A stretch of DNA of 64,000 nt, taken from assembly GCF_014208105.1 (NCBI RefSeq), contig NZ_JACHMQ010000001.1:2046001-2110000 (forward strand), given 5' to 3'. The notes beneath the pieces are model-generated. The model made no database searches. It saw nothing but the letters and a program-made list of their open reading frames with translations, and was not told the origin of the DNA. This document shows, in pieces, positions 36,531 to 46,247 of this stretch. The DNA comes from Actinomadura coerulea (lineage in GTDB: Bacteria > Actinomycetota > Actinomycetes > Streptosporangiales > Streptosporangiaceae). A program made the position numbers and the translations under genes. The stretch's first letter is position 1, and each line of letters begins with the position of its first letter.

Positions 36531-37490
36531 GTGACCCGCGTCGTCTTCCTGCTGGTGCCCGGCCTGCATCTGCTCGACCTGGCCGGGCCCGCCCAGGTGT
36601 TCGGCATGGCCGCGGACGCCGGCCTGCCCTACCGGCTCGCCTACGTCGCCGACCACCCCGCACCCGTGGACCCGCGGGAGACCGCGCCGCCCTGCCCCGG
36701 CGCGCCCGCGACCGTGCCGACCGCGCAGGGCGTCCCCCTCCAGGCGTCCACCGACTGGCCCGACCTCGCCCCGGGCGACATCGCCGTGGTCCCCGGATGG
36801 CGCTGGGGCGACGCCCGGCCCCACGCCGCGCCCGTCTCCGCCCGCGCCGCGCGCCGCCTGGCCGCCCACCACGCCGCGGGCGGCACCGTCGCCAGCGTCT
36901 GCGCCGGGGCCTTCGCCCTCGCCCACGCCGGGCTGCTGGACGGGCGCCGCTGCACCACCCACCACGAACTCCAGGACGCCCTGGCCCGCCGCCACCCGCG
37001 CGCTACCGTCGTGCGCGACGTGCTGTACGTCACCGACGGCCGCGTCATCACCTCCGCCGGCATCGCCTCCGGCATCGACCTGGCCCTGCACCTGGTCGCC
37101 TCCCGGCACGGCGCCGGCGCCGCCGCCCGCACCGCCCGCGCGATGGTCGTGTACGCGCGCCGCAACGGCGACGAACCCCAGGCCAGCGCCCTGCTGCGGC
37201 ACCGCGCCCACGTCAGCGACGCCGTCCACCGCGCCCAGGACCTCATCGACGCCCGCTTCGCCCGTCCCCTGCCCCTGCACGCCCTGGCGGCCGAGGCCGG
37301 CGTCAGCGAACGCACCCTGACCCGCCGCTTCACCGCCGCCACCGGCCTGACCCCGCTGCGCTACCAGCAGGAACTGCGCCTGGAACGCGCCGAGCACCTC
37401 ATCGGGCAGGGCGCCACCACCGACGCCGCCGCCCGCGCCGTCGGATTCACCGACGCCCGCATGCTCCGCCGCCTGCGCGCCAGCCCCTGA
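36531..37490 (+). CDS. GlxA-family transcriptional regulator (DJ-1/PfpI plus AraC)
   Basis: 319 aa. The N-terminal class I glutamine amidotransferase-like domain starts VVFLLVPGLHLLDLAGPAQV, with the nucleophile-elbow equivalent ASVCAGAFALAHAGLLDGR. The C-terminal AraC double helix-turn-helix contains LAAEAGVSERTLTRRFTAAT and ATTDAAARAVGFTDARMLRR. The domain order is that of GlxA/FtrA-like regulators that respond to nitrogenous small molecules. The GTG at 36531 gives an N-terminus at the first beta-strand. It is the second gene of a pair with the upstream isochorismatase-like hydrolase. Confidence 0.9.
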   Translation: MTRVVFLLVPGLHLLDLAGPAQVFGMAADAGLPYRLAYVADHPAPVDPRETAPPCPGAPATVPTAQGVPLQASTDWPDLAPGDIAVVPGWRWGDARPHAAPVSARAARRLAAHHAAGGTVASVCAGAFALAHAGLLDGRRCTTHHELQDALARRHPRATVVRDVLYVTDGRVITSAGIASGIDLALHLVASRHGAGAAARTARAMVVYARRNGDEPQASALLRHRAHVSDAVHRAQDLIDARFARPLPLHALAAEAGVSERTLTRRFTAATGLTPLRYQQELRLERAEHLIGQGATTDAAARAVGFTDARMLRRLRASP

Positions 37491-37797
37491 CCCGGCGCCC
37501 CTTCGACCGGCCCCGCGCCCCGGCCAGCCCCACGGCCCGTCCGGGCGCCGCACCAGCACCAGCACCGCCGTCGCCGCCACGAGAGCCCCCAGCAGCACGC
37601 CGAACACCCGGCCCGCAACCAGCCCGTTCAGCAGCACCCCCACCGGCGCCCCGGCGCCCGCAACCTCGCCCAGCCCACCCGCACCGGCAGACCGCCCCGC
37701 CGAAAAGATCGTCCGGGAGGTGTCCGCCGGGGCTCGGCGCGTTCGTCGCTGGGGACGAGCGGCCACGCAAAGCCAGCCATCTGGGAAGGAACCCCTC
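37491..37797. other. 307-bp gap, no supported gene
   Basis: Lies between the GlxA-type regulator and the alpha/beta hydrolase. A minus-strand frame here reads like a membrane helix (GVLLGALVAATAVLVLVRRP) but runs antisense through the regulator without a proper stop. No clear promoter beyond the ribosome site of the next gene could be assigned. Confidence 0.4.
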
Positions 37798-38589
37798 ATG
37801 GACATCACGCACTCCAAGGACGGCACCCGCATCGCCATCGACCGGACCGGCGAGGGGCCCGCCCTGATCCATGTCGGCGGCGCCCTCAACGACCGCGGCT
37901 CGGGCGCCGCGCTCGCCGGGCTGCTGGCCCCGCGCCGCACCGTCCTCACCTACGACCGCCGGGGACGCGGCGACAGCGGCGACACCCCGCCCTACGCCGT
38001 CGAACGCGAGATCGAGGACCTGGCCGCCGTCATCGAGGCCGCCGGCGGGTCCGCCGCGGTGTACGGGATGTCGTCCGGCGCCGTCCTGGCGCTGCGCGCC
38101 GCCGCGCACGGCCTGCCCATCACGCGGCTCGCGCTGTTCGAGCCGCCCTTCAACCCCGCCCACGACGACCGCCTCACCCGCGCCCGCGCCTACAGCACCG
38201 AGCTGACCGGCCTGCTCGCCGACGGGCGCCGCGGGGACGCCCTCGCCCTGTTCATGACCGTCGTCGGGATGCCGGAGGAGACGGTCCGCCAGATGAGGGG
38301 CGCGCCGATGTGGCCCGCGCTGGAGGAGCTCGCGCCCACCCTCGCCTACGACTCGGCGGTCATGGACGACGCCGCCACGGGCGCCGAGCTGCCGCGTGAC
38401 CTGCTCGCGAGCGTCCCGGTCCCGGCCCTGGTGCTGGACGGCGGCGCCAGCCCCGCCTGGATGCGCGACATCGCGCACCGCACCGCCGAGCTCCTGCCCG
38501 CCGGGACGCACCGCACCCTGCACGGCCAGACCCACGACGTCGACCCCGCCGCGCTCGCCCCTGCCCTGGAGGAGTTCCTCACCGGCTGA
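37798..38589 (+). CDS. alpha/beta hydrolase
   Basis: 263 aa. The nucleophile elbow is VYGMSSGAVLAL (G-x-S-x-G), the oxyanion loop is in ALIHVGGALNDRG, the acid is in ALVLDGGASPAWM, and the catalytic His is in LHGQTHDVDP. It is a soluble serine hydrolase; the natural substrate cannot be told. The ATG at 37798 has GGAAGGA upstream; the frame is open to 37720 without similarity. It is convergent with the IMPACT-family gene, 21 bp away. Confidence 0.87.
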   Translation: MDITHSKDGTRIAIDRTGEGPALIHVGGALNDRGSGAALAGLLAPRRTVLTYDRRGRGDSGDTPPYAVEREIEDLAAVIEAAGGSAAVYGMSSGAVLALRAAAHGLPITRLALFEPPFNPAHDDRLTRARAYSTELTGLLADGRRGDALALFMTVVGMPEETVRQMRGAPMWPALEELAPTLAYDSAVMDDAATGAELPRDLLASVPVPALVLDGGASPAWMRDIAHRTAELLPAGTHRTLHGQTHDVDPAALAPALEEFLTG

Positions 38590-38610
38590 GCGGCCCGGGC
38601 CCGCGCCCCG

Positions 38611-39234
38611 TCAGGGGACGGGCACCTCGATGTGGCCGGGCGCGCCGCGCCGCGTCCAGGCGCGCCCGGCGGTGACCTGCGCGGCCCACGCCTCGAACGC
38701 CTCCAGCTCCTGGACGGGAACCGCCACGTCGGCCTGCACGCCCGTCCCGTAGCGGACGTCGCCGGGCTGGTGCCCGCGGGCGTGCAGGTCGCCCAGGAAC
38801 CGCCCCGCGAGCGCGTGGTCCACGCCGACGGTGACCGTCACGACCGGGCGCAGCTCCACGACGCCGACGGCGTCCAGGGCGTCGGCGACCGCCTGCCCGT
38901 AGGCGCGCGCCAGGCCGCCCGCGCCGAGCTTCACCCCGCCGAAGTAGCGGGTGACGACCGCGGCGGTGCCAGTCAGCCCGCGCCGCACCAGCACCTCCAG
39001 CATCGGGATGCCCGCCGTCCCGGCCGGTTCGCCGTCGTCGCCGCTCCTGGTGATCTCGCCGTGCTCGCCGACGACGTAGGCGGTGCAGTTGTGGGTGGCG
39101 TCGCGGTGCGCGCGCCGGTGCGCGGCGATGAACGCCGCCGCCTCCGCCTCGTCGGCGGCGCGGGCGAGCGTGCAGACGAACCGGGACCTGCGGACCTCCA
39201 GCTCCACCGAGCCGCCCTGTCTGATCGTGCGCAT
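38611..39234 (-). CDS. YigZ/IMPACT family protein
   Basis: 207 aa. The N-terminal IMPACT domain is recognised by RSRFVCTLARAADEAEAAAF, HNCTAYVVG, DDGEPAGTAGIPMLEVL and VVTRYFGGVKLGAGGLARAY. The C-terminal domain is ferredoxin-like (DUF1949 type). The family is widespread and its bacterial function is not firmly known, although a link to translation has been proposed. The ATG start is preceded by a TAGACT hexamer ten bases upstream. It is monocistronic. Confidence 0.9.
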   Translation of the reverse strand: MRTIRQGGSVELEVRRSRFVCTLARAADEAEAAAFIAAHRRAHRDATHNCTAYVVGEHGEITRSGDDGEPAGTAGIPMLEVLVRRGLTGTAAVVTRYFGGVKLGAGGLARAYGQAVADALDAVGVVELRPVVTVTVGVDHALAGRFLGDLHARGHQPGDVRYGTGVQADVAVPVQELEAFEAWAAQVTAGRAWTRRGAPGHIEVPVP

Positions 39235-39276
39235 GGCGCCTGCGAGTCTACGGCGGCGGCCGGGCGGGCGGGCGGG

Positions 39277-40056
39277 TCAGACCAGGTCGATGAGGTCGGC
39301 GATGGAGGACACGACGCGGTGCGGGCGGAACGGGAACCGGGCGATCTCGTCCTTGCGGGTGACGCCGGTCAGCACCAGGATCGTCTCCAGCCCGGCCTCG
39401 ACGCCGGCGACGATGTCGGTGTCCATGCGGTCGCCGATCATCGCGGTGCTCTCGCTGTGCCCGCCGACCACGTTCAGCGCCGTGCGCATCATCAGCGGGT
39501 TCGGCTTGCCGACGAAGTAGGGCTCCACGCCCGTCGCCCGGGTGATCATCGCGGCGACGGCGCCGCACGCCGGCAGCGAGCCCTCCGGCGACGGGCCGAT
39601 CGGGTCGGGGTTGGTCGCCACGAACCGGGCGCCGCCCTCGATCAGCCGGATCGCGCGGGTGATCTGGGAGAAGCTGTAGGTGCGGGTCTCGCCGAGCACC
39701 ACGTAGTCGGGGTCGATGTCGGTGAGGACGAAGTCCGCCTCGTGCAGCGCCGTCGTCAGGCCCGCCTCCCCGATCACGTAGGCCGACCCCTCGGGCCGCT
39801 GGTCGGCCAGGAACCGGGCGGTGGCCAGCGCCGAGGTCCAGATCGCCTCGGGCGGGACGGCCAGCCCGGCCGCCGCCAGGCGGGCCGACAGGTCCCGCCG
39901 GGTGTAGATCGAGTTGTTGGTCAGGATGAGGAACGGCTTTCCGGACGCCGCCAGGCGGCGGACGAACTCCTCGGCGCCGGGGACGGGACGGCCCTCGTGC
40001 ACCAGGACGCCGTCCATGTCCGACAACCAGTACTCGATCGGCTTGCGCTCGGTCAT
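39277..40056 (-). CDS. HAD-IIA hydrolase, NagD-like
   Basis: 259 aa. Motif I is [14 protein letters not shown] with the nucleophilic Asp, motif II is [15 protein letters not shown], then a class IIA cap, motif III/IV Lys in [10 protein letters not shown] and [10 protein letters not shown]. Family members dephosphorylate nucleotides or sugar phosphates. The ATG at 40056 lies six bases after GACAAT, a possible -10 of a leaderless promoter, although GGGGG could also serve as a ribosome site. It is next to the IMPACT gene (42 bp). Confidence 0.9.
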   Translation of the reverse strand: MTERKPIEYWLSDMDGVLVHEGRPVPGAEEFVRRLAASGKPFLILTNNSIYTRRDLSARLAAAGLAVPPEAIWTSALATARFLADQRPEGSAYVIGEAGLTTALHEADFVLTDIDPDYVVLGETRTYSFSQITRAIRLIEGGARFVATNPDPIGPSPEGSLPACGAVAAMITRATGVEPYFVGKPNPLMMRTALNVVGGHSESTAMIGDRMDTDIVAGVEAGLETILVLTGVTRKDEIARFPFRPHRVVSSIADLIDLV

Positions 40057-40241
40057 GCCCCCATTGTCGCAGGCAGGGATCTTCCTCGGGACCGTCGGCC
40101 CGCACCGGTCCGCCCGGGGCCCCGCGTCGCCGGGGCGTTGACCCGGGTGTGACGTGGACCATACATTTTCGGAAACGGCGCACCGAATCGTGTTCGGCGG
40201 ACGGGCCGCCCGGCGGTGCGCCCACCCGCGGGAGGCGCGAC

Positions 40242-42029
40242 GTGCAGGACCGGGACGTGCAACACCGGGACGAGGAGGGCCCCGGGCGGCCGCTGGCGAG
40301 CATCGCCGAGGTCCGGGCGGCGATGACGGCGCCGGGGCAGCCGTTCGAGATGGCCGAGGCGCGGATCCGCGGCGTGCGGACCCGCGTGTGGAAGAACGCC
40401 CCGCACACCCTGCGCGACGTCCTGGAGCTCTCCCGCCTCCACGGCGACAAGGACTTCCTCGTCTACGGGGACGACCGGCTCACCTTCGCCGAGCACCACG
40501 CGCGGGCGGCCGCGTTCGCGCGGGCCCTCGTCGACCGGTACGGGATCGCCAAGGGCGACCGGGTCGCGATCGCCATGCGCAACTACCCCGAGTGGTCGGT
40601 GGCGTTCTTCGGCGCCGCCGTCGCCGGAGCCGTCGTGGTCCCCCTGAACGCCTGGTGGAGCGCCGCGGAACTGGAGTACGGGCTGGCCGACAGCGGCGCC
40701 AGGGTCCTGGTCGCCGACGCCGGGCGCGCCGAGCGGCTCGCGGGCGTCCTGCCGGGCCTGGGCGTGGCGTGCCTGGTCGCGCGGGCGGACGGCGCCGTGC
40801 CCGCGGGCGCCGAGGCGTTCGAGGACGCCGCAGGCGGCCCGCCCGCCGCGCCCTCCGAGGCGTCCCCGCCCGGCGGCGCTCTGCCCGATATGCCGCTGCC
40901 CGACGTGCCGCTCGGCCCCGAGGACGAGGCCACGATCTTCTACACCTCCGGCACCACCGGACGGCCCAAGGGCGCCCTCGGCACGCACCGCAACATCGCC
41001 GGCAACCCCGTGAGCCTCGCCTACGGGATCATGTCGGCGGGCGTGCGGGCCGGCCGCACGGTCGAGGAGCTCGCGGCGCCGCAGCCGCGCGTGACGCTGC
41101 TGAGCGTCCCGTTCTTCCACGCCACCGGCTGCCACTCGGTGCTGGTGTCCAGCGCCCTGCAGGGCGGCACCGTGGTGCTGATGTACAAGTGGGACGTCCG
41201 AAGGGCGCTGGAGCTGATCGAGCGGGAGCGGGTCACCGGGTTCGGCGGCGTGCCGACGATGGCCTGGCAGGTCCTGACCTCCCCCGACTTCGCCGAGTTC
41301 GACACCTCCAGCCTCACCGGCGTCAGCTACGGCGGCGCGCCGGCCGCGCCCGCCCTCGTCGACAAGATCAGGGAGCGGCTGCCCGAGCGGATGCCCGGCA
41401 ACGGCTACGGCCTCACCGAGACCTCCTCGGTCACCACCTACAACGGCGGCGTGAACTACCTGGAGCGGCCCGACAGCGTCGGCCCGCCCGTCGCGGTCTG
41501 CGACGTCAGGGTCGTGGGGCCCGCCGGGGAGGAGCTGCCGGCCGGCGAGGTCGGCGAGCTGCTCATCAAGGGGCCCAACGTCATCAAGGGTTACTGGAAC
41601 CGGCCGGAGGCGACCGCCGCGGCGTTCGCGGACGGCTGGTTCCACAGCGGCGACCTGGCCCGCCTGGACGACGACGGGTTCGTCTACATCGTCGACCGCG
41701 CCAAGGACATGCTGATCCGCGGCGGCGAGAACATCTACTGCGCCGAGGTCGAGGCCGCCCTGTACGAGCATCCCGCCGTCGCCGACTGCGCCGTGATCGG
41801 CGTCCCCCACCAGGTGCTCGGCGAGGAGGTCGGCGCGGTCGTCGTGCCGCGCCCCGGCGCCGCGGTGTCCGCGAGCGGGCTCCGGGAGTTCCTGGGCGGG
41901 CGGATCGCCGCGTTCAAGGTGCCCGCGCACGTGTGGTTCCGCGAGCAGGGCCTGCCCCGCAACCCCGGCGGCAAGATCCTCAAGACGCGGCTGCGCGAGG
42001 AGCTGCTCGGCCGCCCGCCGGTATCGTGA
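40242..42029 (+). CDS. class I adenylate-forming enzyme (acyl-CoA ligase)
   Basis: 595 aa. AMP-binding motifs: A3 [17 protein letters not shown]5 [14 protein letters not shown]7 [15 protein letters not shown]8 [14 protein letters not shown] and the A10 catalytic Lys in [13 protein letters not shown]. It activates a carboxylic acid (probably fatty or aromatic) as the CoA thioester. The GTG at 40242 was chosen because GGGAGG precedes it; the open frame upstream to 40149 is not conserved-looking and an ATG at 40323 is possible. A Pro/Ala-rich insertion lies before A3. The RidA gene follows 4 bp after the stop. Confidence 0.88.
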   Translation: MQDRDVQHRDEEGPGRPLASIAEVRAAMTAPGQPFEMAEARIRGVRTRVWKNAPHTLRDVLELSRLHGDKDFLVYGDDRLTFAEHHARAAAFARALVDRYGIAKGDRVAIAMRNYPEWSVAFFGAAVAGAVVVPLNAWWSAAELEYGLADSGARVLVADAGRAERLAGVLPGLGVACLVARADGAVPAGAEAFEDAAGGPPAAPSEASPPGGALPDMPLPDVPLGPEDEATIFYTSGTTGRPKGALGTHRNIAGNPVSLAYGIMSAGVRAGRTVEELAAPQPRVTLLSVPFFHATGCHSVLVSSALQGGTVVLMYKWDVRRALELIERERVTGFGGVPTMAWQVLTSPDFAEFDTSSLTGVSYGGAPAAPALVDKIRERLPERMPGNGYGLTETSSVTTYNGGVNYLERPDSVGPPVAVCDVRVVGPAGEELPAGEVGELLIKGPNVIKGYWNRPEATAAAFADGWFHSGDLARLDDDGFVYIVDRAKDMLIRGGENIYCAEVEAALYEHPAVADCAVIGVPHQVLGEEVGAVVVPRPGAAVSASGLREFLGGRIAAFKVPAHVWFREQGLPRNPGGKILKTRLREELLGRPPVS

Positions 42030-42033
42030 TCTT

Positions 42034-42456
42034 GTGATGAGCGACGAACCGGCCCCCGCCCACCGCCAGATCGACGCGCCGGGCCTGGCGCCCGGGCCCG
42101 GATACAGCCATGCCGTCTCCGTCGACGTGCCGGGCCGGCTCGTGGTGATCAGCGGCCAGATCCCGCTGGACCCGGCCGGGAACCTGGTCGGCCCCGGCGA
42201 CCTGGAGGCCCAGACCCGACAGGTGTTCGCCAACCTGGAGACCGCGCTCACCGCCGCCGGCGCCCGCTGGGAGCACGTCGTGCGGCTCGGCTACTTCCTG
42301 CGCGACGCCGGCGGCGCCCCGGTCGTGCGCGCGGTGCGCGCCGAGTTCGTCCCGAAGGGCGTCGCGCCCGCCGCGTCTCTGGTCGAGGTGTCGCGCCTGG
42401 TCCGCGACGACCTGCTGGTGGAGATCGAGGCCCTCGCCGTCGTCCCCGCCGGCTGA
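42034..42456 (+). CDS. RidA family protein
   Basis: 140 aa of the YjgF/YER057c/UK114 (RidA) fold, with HAVSVDVPGRLVVISGQIPL, then QTRQVFANLETALTAAGARW and the conserved Arg/Glu C-terminus in VEVSRLVRDDLLVEIEALAV. RidA enzymes hydrolyse reactive enamine/imine intermediates. The gene follows the acyl-CoA ligase by 4 bp. Its GTG (or the next codon, ATG) lies six bases after TATCGT, which sits across the end of the ligase gene, so an internal leaderless transcript is possible besides the operon message. Confidence 0.87.
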   Translation: MMSDEPAPAHRQIDAPGLAPGPGYSHAVSVDVPGRLVVISGQIPLDPAGNLVGPGDLEAQTRQVFANLETALTAAGARWEHVVRLGYFLRDAGGAPVVRAVRAEFVPKGVAPAASLVEVSRLVRDDLLVEIEALAVVPAG

Positions 42457-42487
42457 CGGTCCCGCCCGGGACCCCGGCCGGACGCGC

Positions 42488-42520
42488 GACGGGGCGCCCC
42501 CGGCCCGGGGGCGCCCCGTC
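42488..42520. terminator. perfect bidirectional hairpin terminator
   Basis: GACGGGGCGCCCCCG (42488-42502) and CGGGGGCGCCCCGTC (42506-42520) form a perfect 15-bp stem with a GCC loop between the convergent ridA-like and terD-like genes. Confidence 0.85.
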
Positions 42521-42535
42521 CACGTGCGCGGACGG

Positions 42536-43111
42536 TCAGACGTTCACCCCGAAGTCGGAGGCGATGCCCGACAGGCCCGAGGCGTAGCCCTGGCCCACCG
42601 CGCGGAACTTCCACTCGGCGCCGTTGCGGTACAGCTCGCCGAACACCATCGCGGTCTCGGTCGAGGCGTCCTCCGACAGGTCGTAGCGCGCGATCTCGCT
42701 GTTGTCGGCCTGGTTCACCACGCGGATGAAGGCGTTGCGGACCTGGCCGAAGCTCTGCTGGCGCTTGTCGGCGTCGTAGATCGACACCGGGAAAACGATC
42801 TTGGAGATCTCGGCGGGGACGGTGCTCAGGTTCACCTTGATCGCCTCGTCGTCGCCCTCGCCCTCACCGGTGAGGTTGTCGCCGGTGTGCTCGACCGAAC
42901 CGTCGGGGCTCTTGAGGTTGTTGAAGAACACGAAGTGCTGGTCCGACAGGACCTTGTTCTCCGCCGAGCACAACAGGGCGCTGGCGTCCAGGTCGAAGTC
43001 GGTACCGGTCGTGGTCCGCACGTCCCACCCCAGACCAACCACGACGGCGGTCAGTCCGGGGGCCTCCTTGGTCAGCGAGACGTTGCCGCCCTTGCTCAGA
43101 CTGACTCCCAC
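42536..43111 (-). CDS. TerD family protein
   Basis: 191 aa matching the TerD/TerZ/CABP1 family along its length: [58 protein letters not shown] with the acidic calcium-binding residues, and the C-terminal [19 protein letters not shown]. TerD-like proteins are linked to tellurite resistance, phage defence and stress responses, and in actinomycetes to development. The GTG at 43111 has GGAGG eight bases upstream. It is a single gene here, without the other ter genes nearby. Confidence 0.93.
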   Translation of the reverse strand: MGVSLSKGGNVSLTKEAPGLTAVVVGLGWDVRTTTGTDFDLDASALLCSAENKVLSDQHFVFFNNLKSPDGSVEHTGDNLTGEGEGDDEAIKVNLSTVPAEISKIVFPVSIYDADKRQQSFGQVRNAFIRVVNQADNSEIARYDLSEDASTETAMVFGELYRNGAEWKFRAVGQGYASGLSGIASDFGVNV

Positions 43112-43253
43112 TGTGTCTACCTCCGTATCGGCTGCGGGCGTCGTCGCCCGCGTGCGGTCTGTCTAACGAGAACGGTAGTCACCTTGCGCCGGTTCCCCCG
43201 CCTCCTTGGCGAATTCGCGGCGTGGCGTGCCGTTTCTTCCCGTATGTACCCCC

Positions 43254-45068
43254 TCAGGCCAGGAACGCGGCGGGCGCGGTGACGGGGGCGGGAAGATCGA
43301 ACGCGGCGGCCAGCTCCTCCGCGCGGGGCGCCAGCTCGTCGCAGGTGCGGCGCCGCGCGGCCCACAGCTCGTCCAGGATCCCCGGCGGGACGACCCCCTC
43401 GTTGAGCAGGACGGCGGCGCGGCGCTCCAGCCGGTCCAGCGCGTGCAGGCGCAGGACCGGCCCGAGCGCCCGCGGCCCGGCGCCGGCGGCCGCGGCGAGG
43501 ATCTCCAGGATGATCCGGTCGGCGCAGGCGGTGGCGGTCCGCTCGGCCAGCGCCAGGTTGCCGTTCCAGGCGGTGAAGGCGTCCTGCCCCTCGCGCAGGG
43601 CCGCCTGGACCCGTCCGGCGAGCCGGTCGCGCGTACGGCGCTCGGCGTCGCGCGCCAGGAACAGCCACACGCTCGGGGAGTCCAGGTCGCCGTCGTCGGG
43701 CGGCCCGAGCTCGGGTTCGGGCGGGACGTAGCGGTCGCGGTCGGCCATCGCGCGCGCGGTGTCGTAGAGGATGAGCTCGTTGTCGCCGCCGGCGTTCTGG
43801 TAGGCGTGCGTCAGGCCCCGGTAGGCGTTGAGGCGCTCGACGGCGGCGAACCCGGGGGCGCCGCTGTGCAGCCGGCACGCCGACACCGTCTCCTGCGCCT
43901 GGACCGTCGCGGCGGCCTTCAGCAGCGCCAGGTCCCGGTCGACCGCCGACCACGGCGCCCACGCGGTCGCCGGGCCGCCGCCCTCGTCCCCGGCCGCGTC
44001 CCCGGCGAGGCCCGCCGCGTGGTCCGGGGGGCGCGGGGTGGTGACGTGGGCGGCGACGGCGGTGAGGGCGTAGGCGGACGCCAGCGCCCCCAGCACCGCC
44101 TCCTGCTGGTTGCGGTAGTCGGTCAGCGGGCGGCGCGGCGCCAGCCGGCCGAGGGTGGAGCGGCCCGCCGAGTGGGCCAGCAGCATCCCGGCGGCCGCCC
44201 GGGTGATCGCGGCGGAGGCCGACACGACGCCCCGCCACACCGGCGGGGCGATGCCCATCGAGCGGGTCAGGCGCGCCGCCGCCGGACCGTGCGGGTCGTG
44301 GAAGGCCCCGTCGGCGCCGATGGACGCTCCGTCGCGCAGCCACGCCCCGTAGGGGACACGGACGTCCTCCAGCAGGACGGCGGCGTAGTCGATCTGCAGG
44401 CCGGTGGTCTCGGACGCCGGGACGATCCGCACGCCGGGCGGGACGGCGCCGCCGGGGCCGCGCAGCGGCACGGCGAACACGAACACGCCGCGCTCCTGGC
44501 CGCCGTGGACGAGGGTGGCGTAGACGGCGGCGGTCTTGGGCAGGTCCGGGTGAGCGGTGTTGGTGGGGAACTTGGCGGCCTGCGCGTCGGGGGTGCTGAG
44601 CACGAACCCGCCGGTGGCGGGGTCGTGGCGGGCGACGGTGCGGGGCGACAGATGGCTGTTGCTGCGTCCCACCTCGGTCATCAGCAGCGTGCCGAACGAG
44701 TCCATCGTCTCCAGCGACTCGCGCAGCGGCCGCGTCTCCTCCTGCCCGGCGCCGAACCGCAGGATCGGGCCGAGCGCGAGGGTGTAGTGCAGCAGCATCA
44801 TGTGGAACAGCGGCGGGTCGGCGATCGCGGCGCGCTCCAGCAGCGCGCACAGCGCCGGCGGGTCGGCCAGCAGTTCACCGGCGGGCGGCGCGGCCAGCCC
44901 GGCGCGGCGCAGCCGCTCGTAGGTGAGCGCGTGCCGGCCGGGCGCGGTGAGCCCGCCGGGGACGGTGAAGAACTCCTCGGGGACGGCCTCCTCCAGCCGC
45001 GCGCGCGTCTTGGCGTCGAGGGAGGAGCCGTGCACGAACTGCCGCAGGTCGTCGGCGTCGGAGGTCAC
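43254..45068 (-). CDS. acyl-CoA dehydrogenase/oxidase-like flavoprotein
   Basis: 604 aa from the GTG at 45068, which overlaps the acyltransferase stop. The acyl-CoA oxidase-type fold is seen in the middle: LLMTEVGRSNSHLSPRTVAR, FVLSTPDAQAAKFPTNTAHP, ATLVHGGQERGVFVFAVPLR and YAAVLLEDVRVPYGAWLRDG, followed by the helical domain with the motif VSACRLHSGAPGFAAVERLN and YQNAGGDNELILYDTARAM. FAD-dependent alpha,beta-dehydrogenation of an acyl-CoA or acyl-carrier substrate is expected. The length is close to plant/actinobacterial oxidases rather than dehydrogenases (about 380). It is the second gene of a minus-strand pair opposite a KAS III gene. Confidence 0.82.
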   Translation of the reverse strand: MTSDADDLRQFVHGSSLDAKTRARLEEAVPEEFFTVPGGLTAPGRHALTYERLRRAGLAAPPAGELLADPPALCALLERAAIADPPLFHMMLLHYTLALGPILRFGAGQEETRPLRESLETMDSFGTLLMTEVGRSNSHLSPRTVARHDPATGGFVLSTPDAQAAKFPTNTAHPDLPKTAAVYATLVHGGQERGVFVFAVPLRGPGGAVPPGVRIVPASETTGLQIDYAAVLLEDVRVPYGAWLRDGASIGADGAFHDPHGPAAARLTRSMGIAPPVWRGVVSASAAITRAAAGMLLAHSAGRSTLGRLAPRRPLTDYRNQQEAVLGALASAYALTAVAAHVTTPRPPDHAAGLAGDAAGDEGGGPATAWAPWSAVDRDLALLKAAATVQAQETVSACRLHSGAPGFAAVERLNAYRGLTHAYQNAGGDNELILYDTARAMADRDRYVPPEPELGPPDDGDLDSPSVWLFLARDAERRTRDRLAGRVQAALREGQDAFTAWNGNLALAERTATACADRIILEILAAAAGAGPRALGPVLRLHALDRLERRAAVLLNEGVVPPGILDELWAARRRTCDELAPRAEELAAAFDLPAPVTAPAAFLA

Positions 45069-46096
45069 GAGGGGTCCTTTCGCTCGCCGGTGGGGGTGAC
45101 GCCGGGGGCCGCCTTGCCGGTCAGCCCGTGGCGGGGGCGGTCGCGCAGCGGCGCCATCGTCCGCACGTCCGGCAGGGTGAGACGCGCGCACTGGCACAGC
45201 GCGTTGCCCGCTCCGGCCTCGGTGAACACCGTGGCGCCCGCCGCGTGGACGGCGCGCAGGGACTCCGGCAGCCGGACGGGTTCGACGATGCAGTCGGCCA
45301 GGGCGCGGTGCAGGTCGTCGTCGTCGCGGTAGGCGCGGCCGCGGACCGGCGAGTGGACCGTCAGCTCCAGGGGCCGCTGCGGGAAGCCGCGGATCATGGC
45401 GTACCACTCCTCGTCGGCGCCGGCCATCGCCGGATGGTGGGACAGGTAGGGCACCGCGAGCCGCACGGCGTTCACGCCCTGGCCGCGCGCGGCGGCGAGG
45501 ACGGCCTCCAGCGGCCCGTCGGGCCCCGACACGACCGTGACGTGCGGGGCGTTGAGGCAGGCGACGACGACCTCCGGTGCGGCGGCGGCGTCGATGCAGG
45601 CGCGGGTGCGGTCCTCCCCGGCCTCCAGCAGCCCCATGCCGCCGCCCCCGCCGTGCCGGGCCAGGACGCCGACGGCGGCCACGCCCATGCGGGCACCGTC
45701 GGCGATGGAGAACGCGCCCGCGCACACCAGCGCGGCGATCTCCCCGAAGCTCTGCCCGACCGCGAAGCGGGGATGGACCCCGTGGGCGCGCAGGGCGCGG
45801 TCGACGGCGACGGACGCGGCGTAGCCGGCGAGCTGGGCGACGCCGGGGGTGCGGGCGGCCTCCCGGTAGCCGCCCGGATCGTCCATGAGGATCGAGCGCA
45901 GGCGCGGCCAGCCCTGGGGGGGCAGGCCCTCCTGCACGGCGTCCAGGACGTCGGCGACGGCGCGGGCGGCGCCGGGCCCGGTGCGGGCGAGGGCGGGCAG
46001 GTCGGGGACCCCGGCGGAGCCGGTGCCGGGGAACAGGAAGGCGCAGACGTCGTCGGGTTCGAGCTGTTCGGCCGGGCGGAATGGGGGTGCGGGCAC
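45065..46096 (-). CDS. acyltransferase-domain protein (malonyl-CoA:ACP transacylase-like)
   Basis: 343 aa with an FabD/polyketide acyltransferase fold. The opening VCAFLFPGTGSAGVPDLPAL is typical, and the nucleophile Ser116 lies in FAVGQSFGEIAALVCAGAFS, where the family usually has GHSxGE; the His-to-Gln change next to Ser is unusual. The second catalytic His is probably in PYLSHHPAM, and the ending VFTEAGAGNALCQCARLTL matches the family. Substrate specificity is not predictable. It is translationally coupled to the oxidase gene and divergent from the KAS III gene. Confidence 0.84.
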   Translation of the reverse strand: MPAPPFRPAEQLEPDDVCAFLFPGTGSAGVPDLPALARTGPGAARAVADVLDAVQEGLPPQGWPRLRSILMDDPGGYREAARTPGVAQLAGYAASVAVDRALRAHGVHPRFAVGQSFGEIAALVCAGAFSIADGARMGVAAVGVLARHGGGGGMGLLEAGEDRTRACIDAAAAPEVVVACLNAPHVTVVSGPDGPLEAVLAAARGQGVNAVRLAVPYLSHHPAMAGADEEWYAMIRGFPQRPLELTVHSPVRGRAYRDDDDLHRALADCIVEPVRLPESLRAVHAAGATVFTEAGAGNALCQCARLTLPDVRTMAPLRDRPRHGLTGKAAPGVTPTGERKDPS

Positions 46097-46247
46097 GCGG
46101 GGTCTCCTTACCTGGAAGGAAGGCTGCCATTTCCTTTACGACAAGGGCCGCTTAGCTCTCAGTTATGGACCAAAATCCTGAAATGGGATTATTCACTTAT
46201 GGGATGGGACTGACAACCGCCAGTCCGGCGATGGGGGGAGGCCCCGC
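46097..46247. promoter_or_regulatory. AT-rich divergent promoter region
   Basis: This 151-bp gap between the acyltransferase (minus) and KAS III (plus) starts has a marked AT-rich patch at about 46128-46205, in contrast to the surrounding DNA. AAAGGAAATGG, TTATGG and GATTATTCACTTATGG segments could carry -10 elements for both directions. I could not fix single promoters. Confidence 0.4.

Noticed and set aside
37500..37710. Minus-strand membrane-helix-like peptide
   Set aside because: No proper start or stop; the frame runs antisense far into the GlxA-type regulator. The hydrophobic look can arise from GC-rich antisense codons.
40053..42251. 732-aa minus-strand ORF
   Set aside because: Antisense to the acyl-CoA ligase, whose AMP-binding motifs are intact; the ORF has no recognisable domain.
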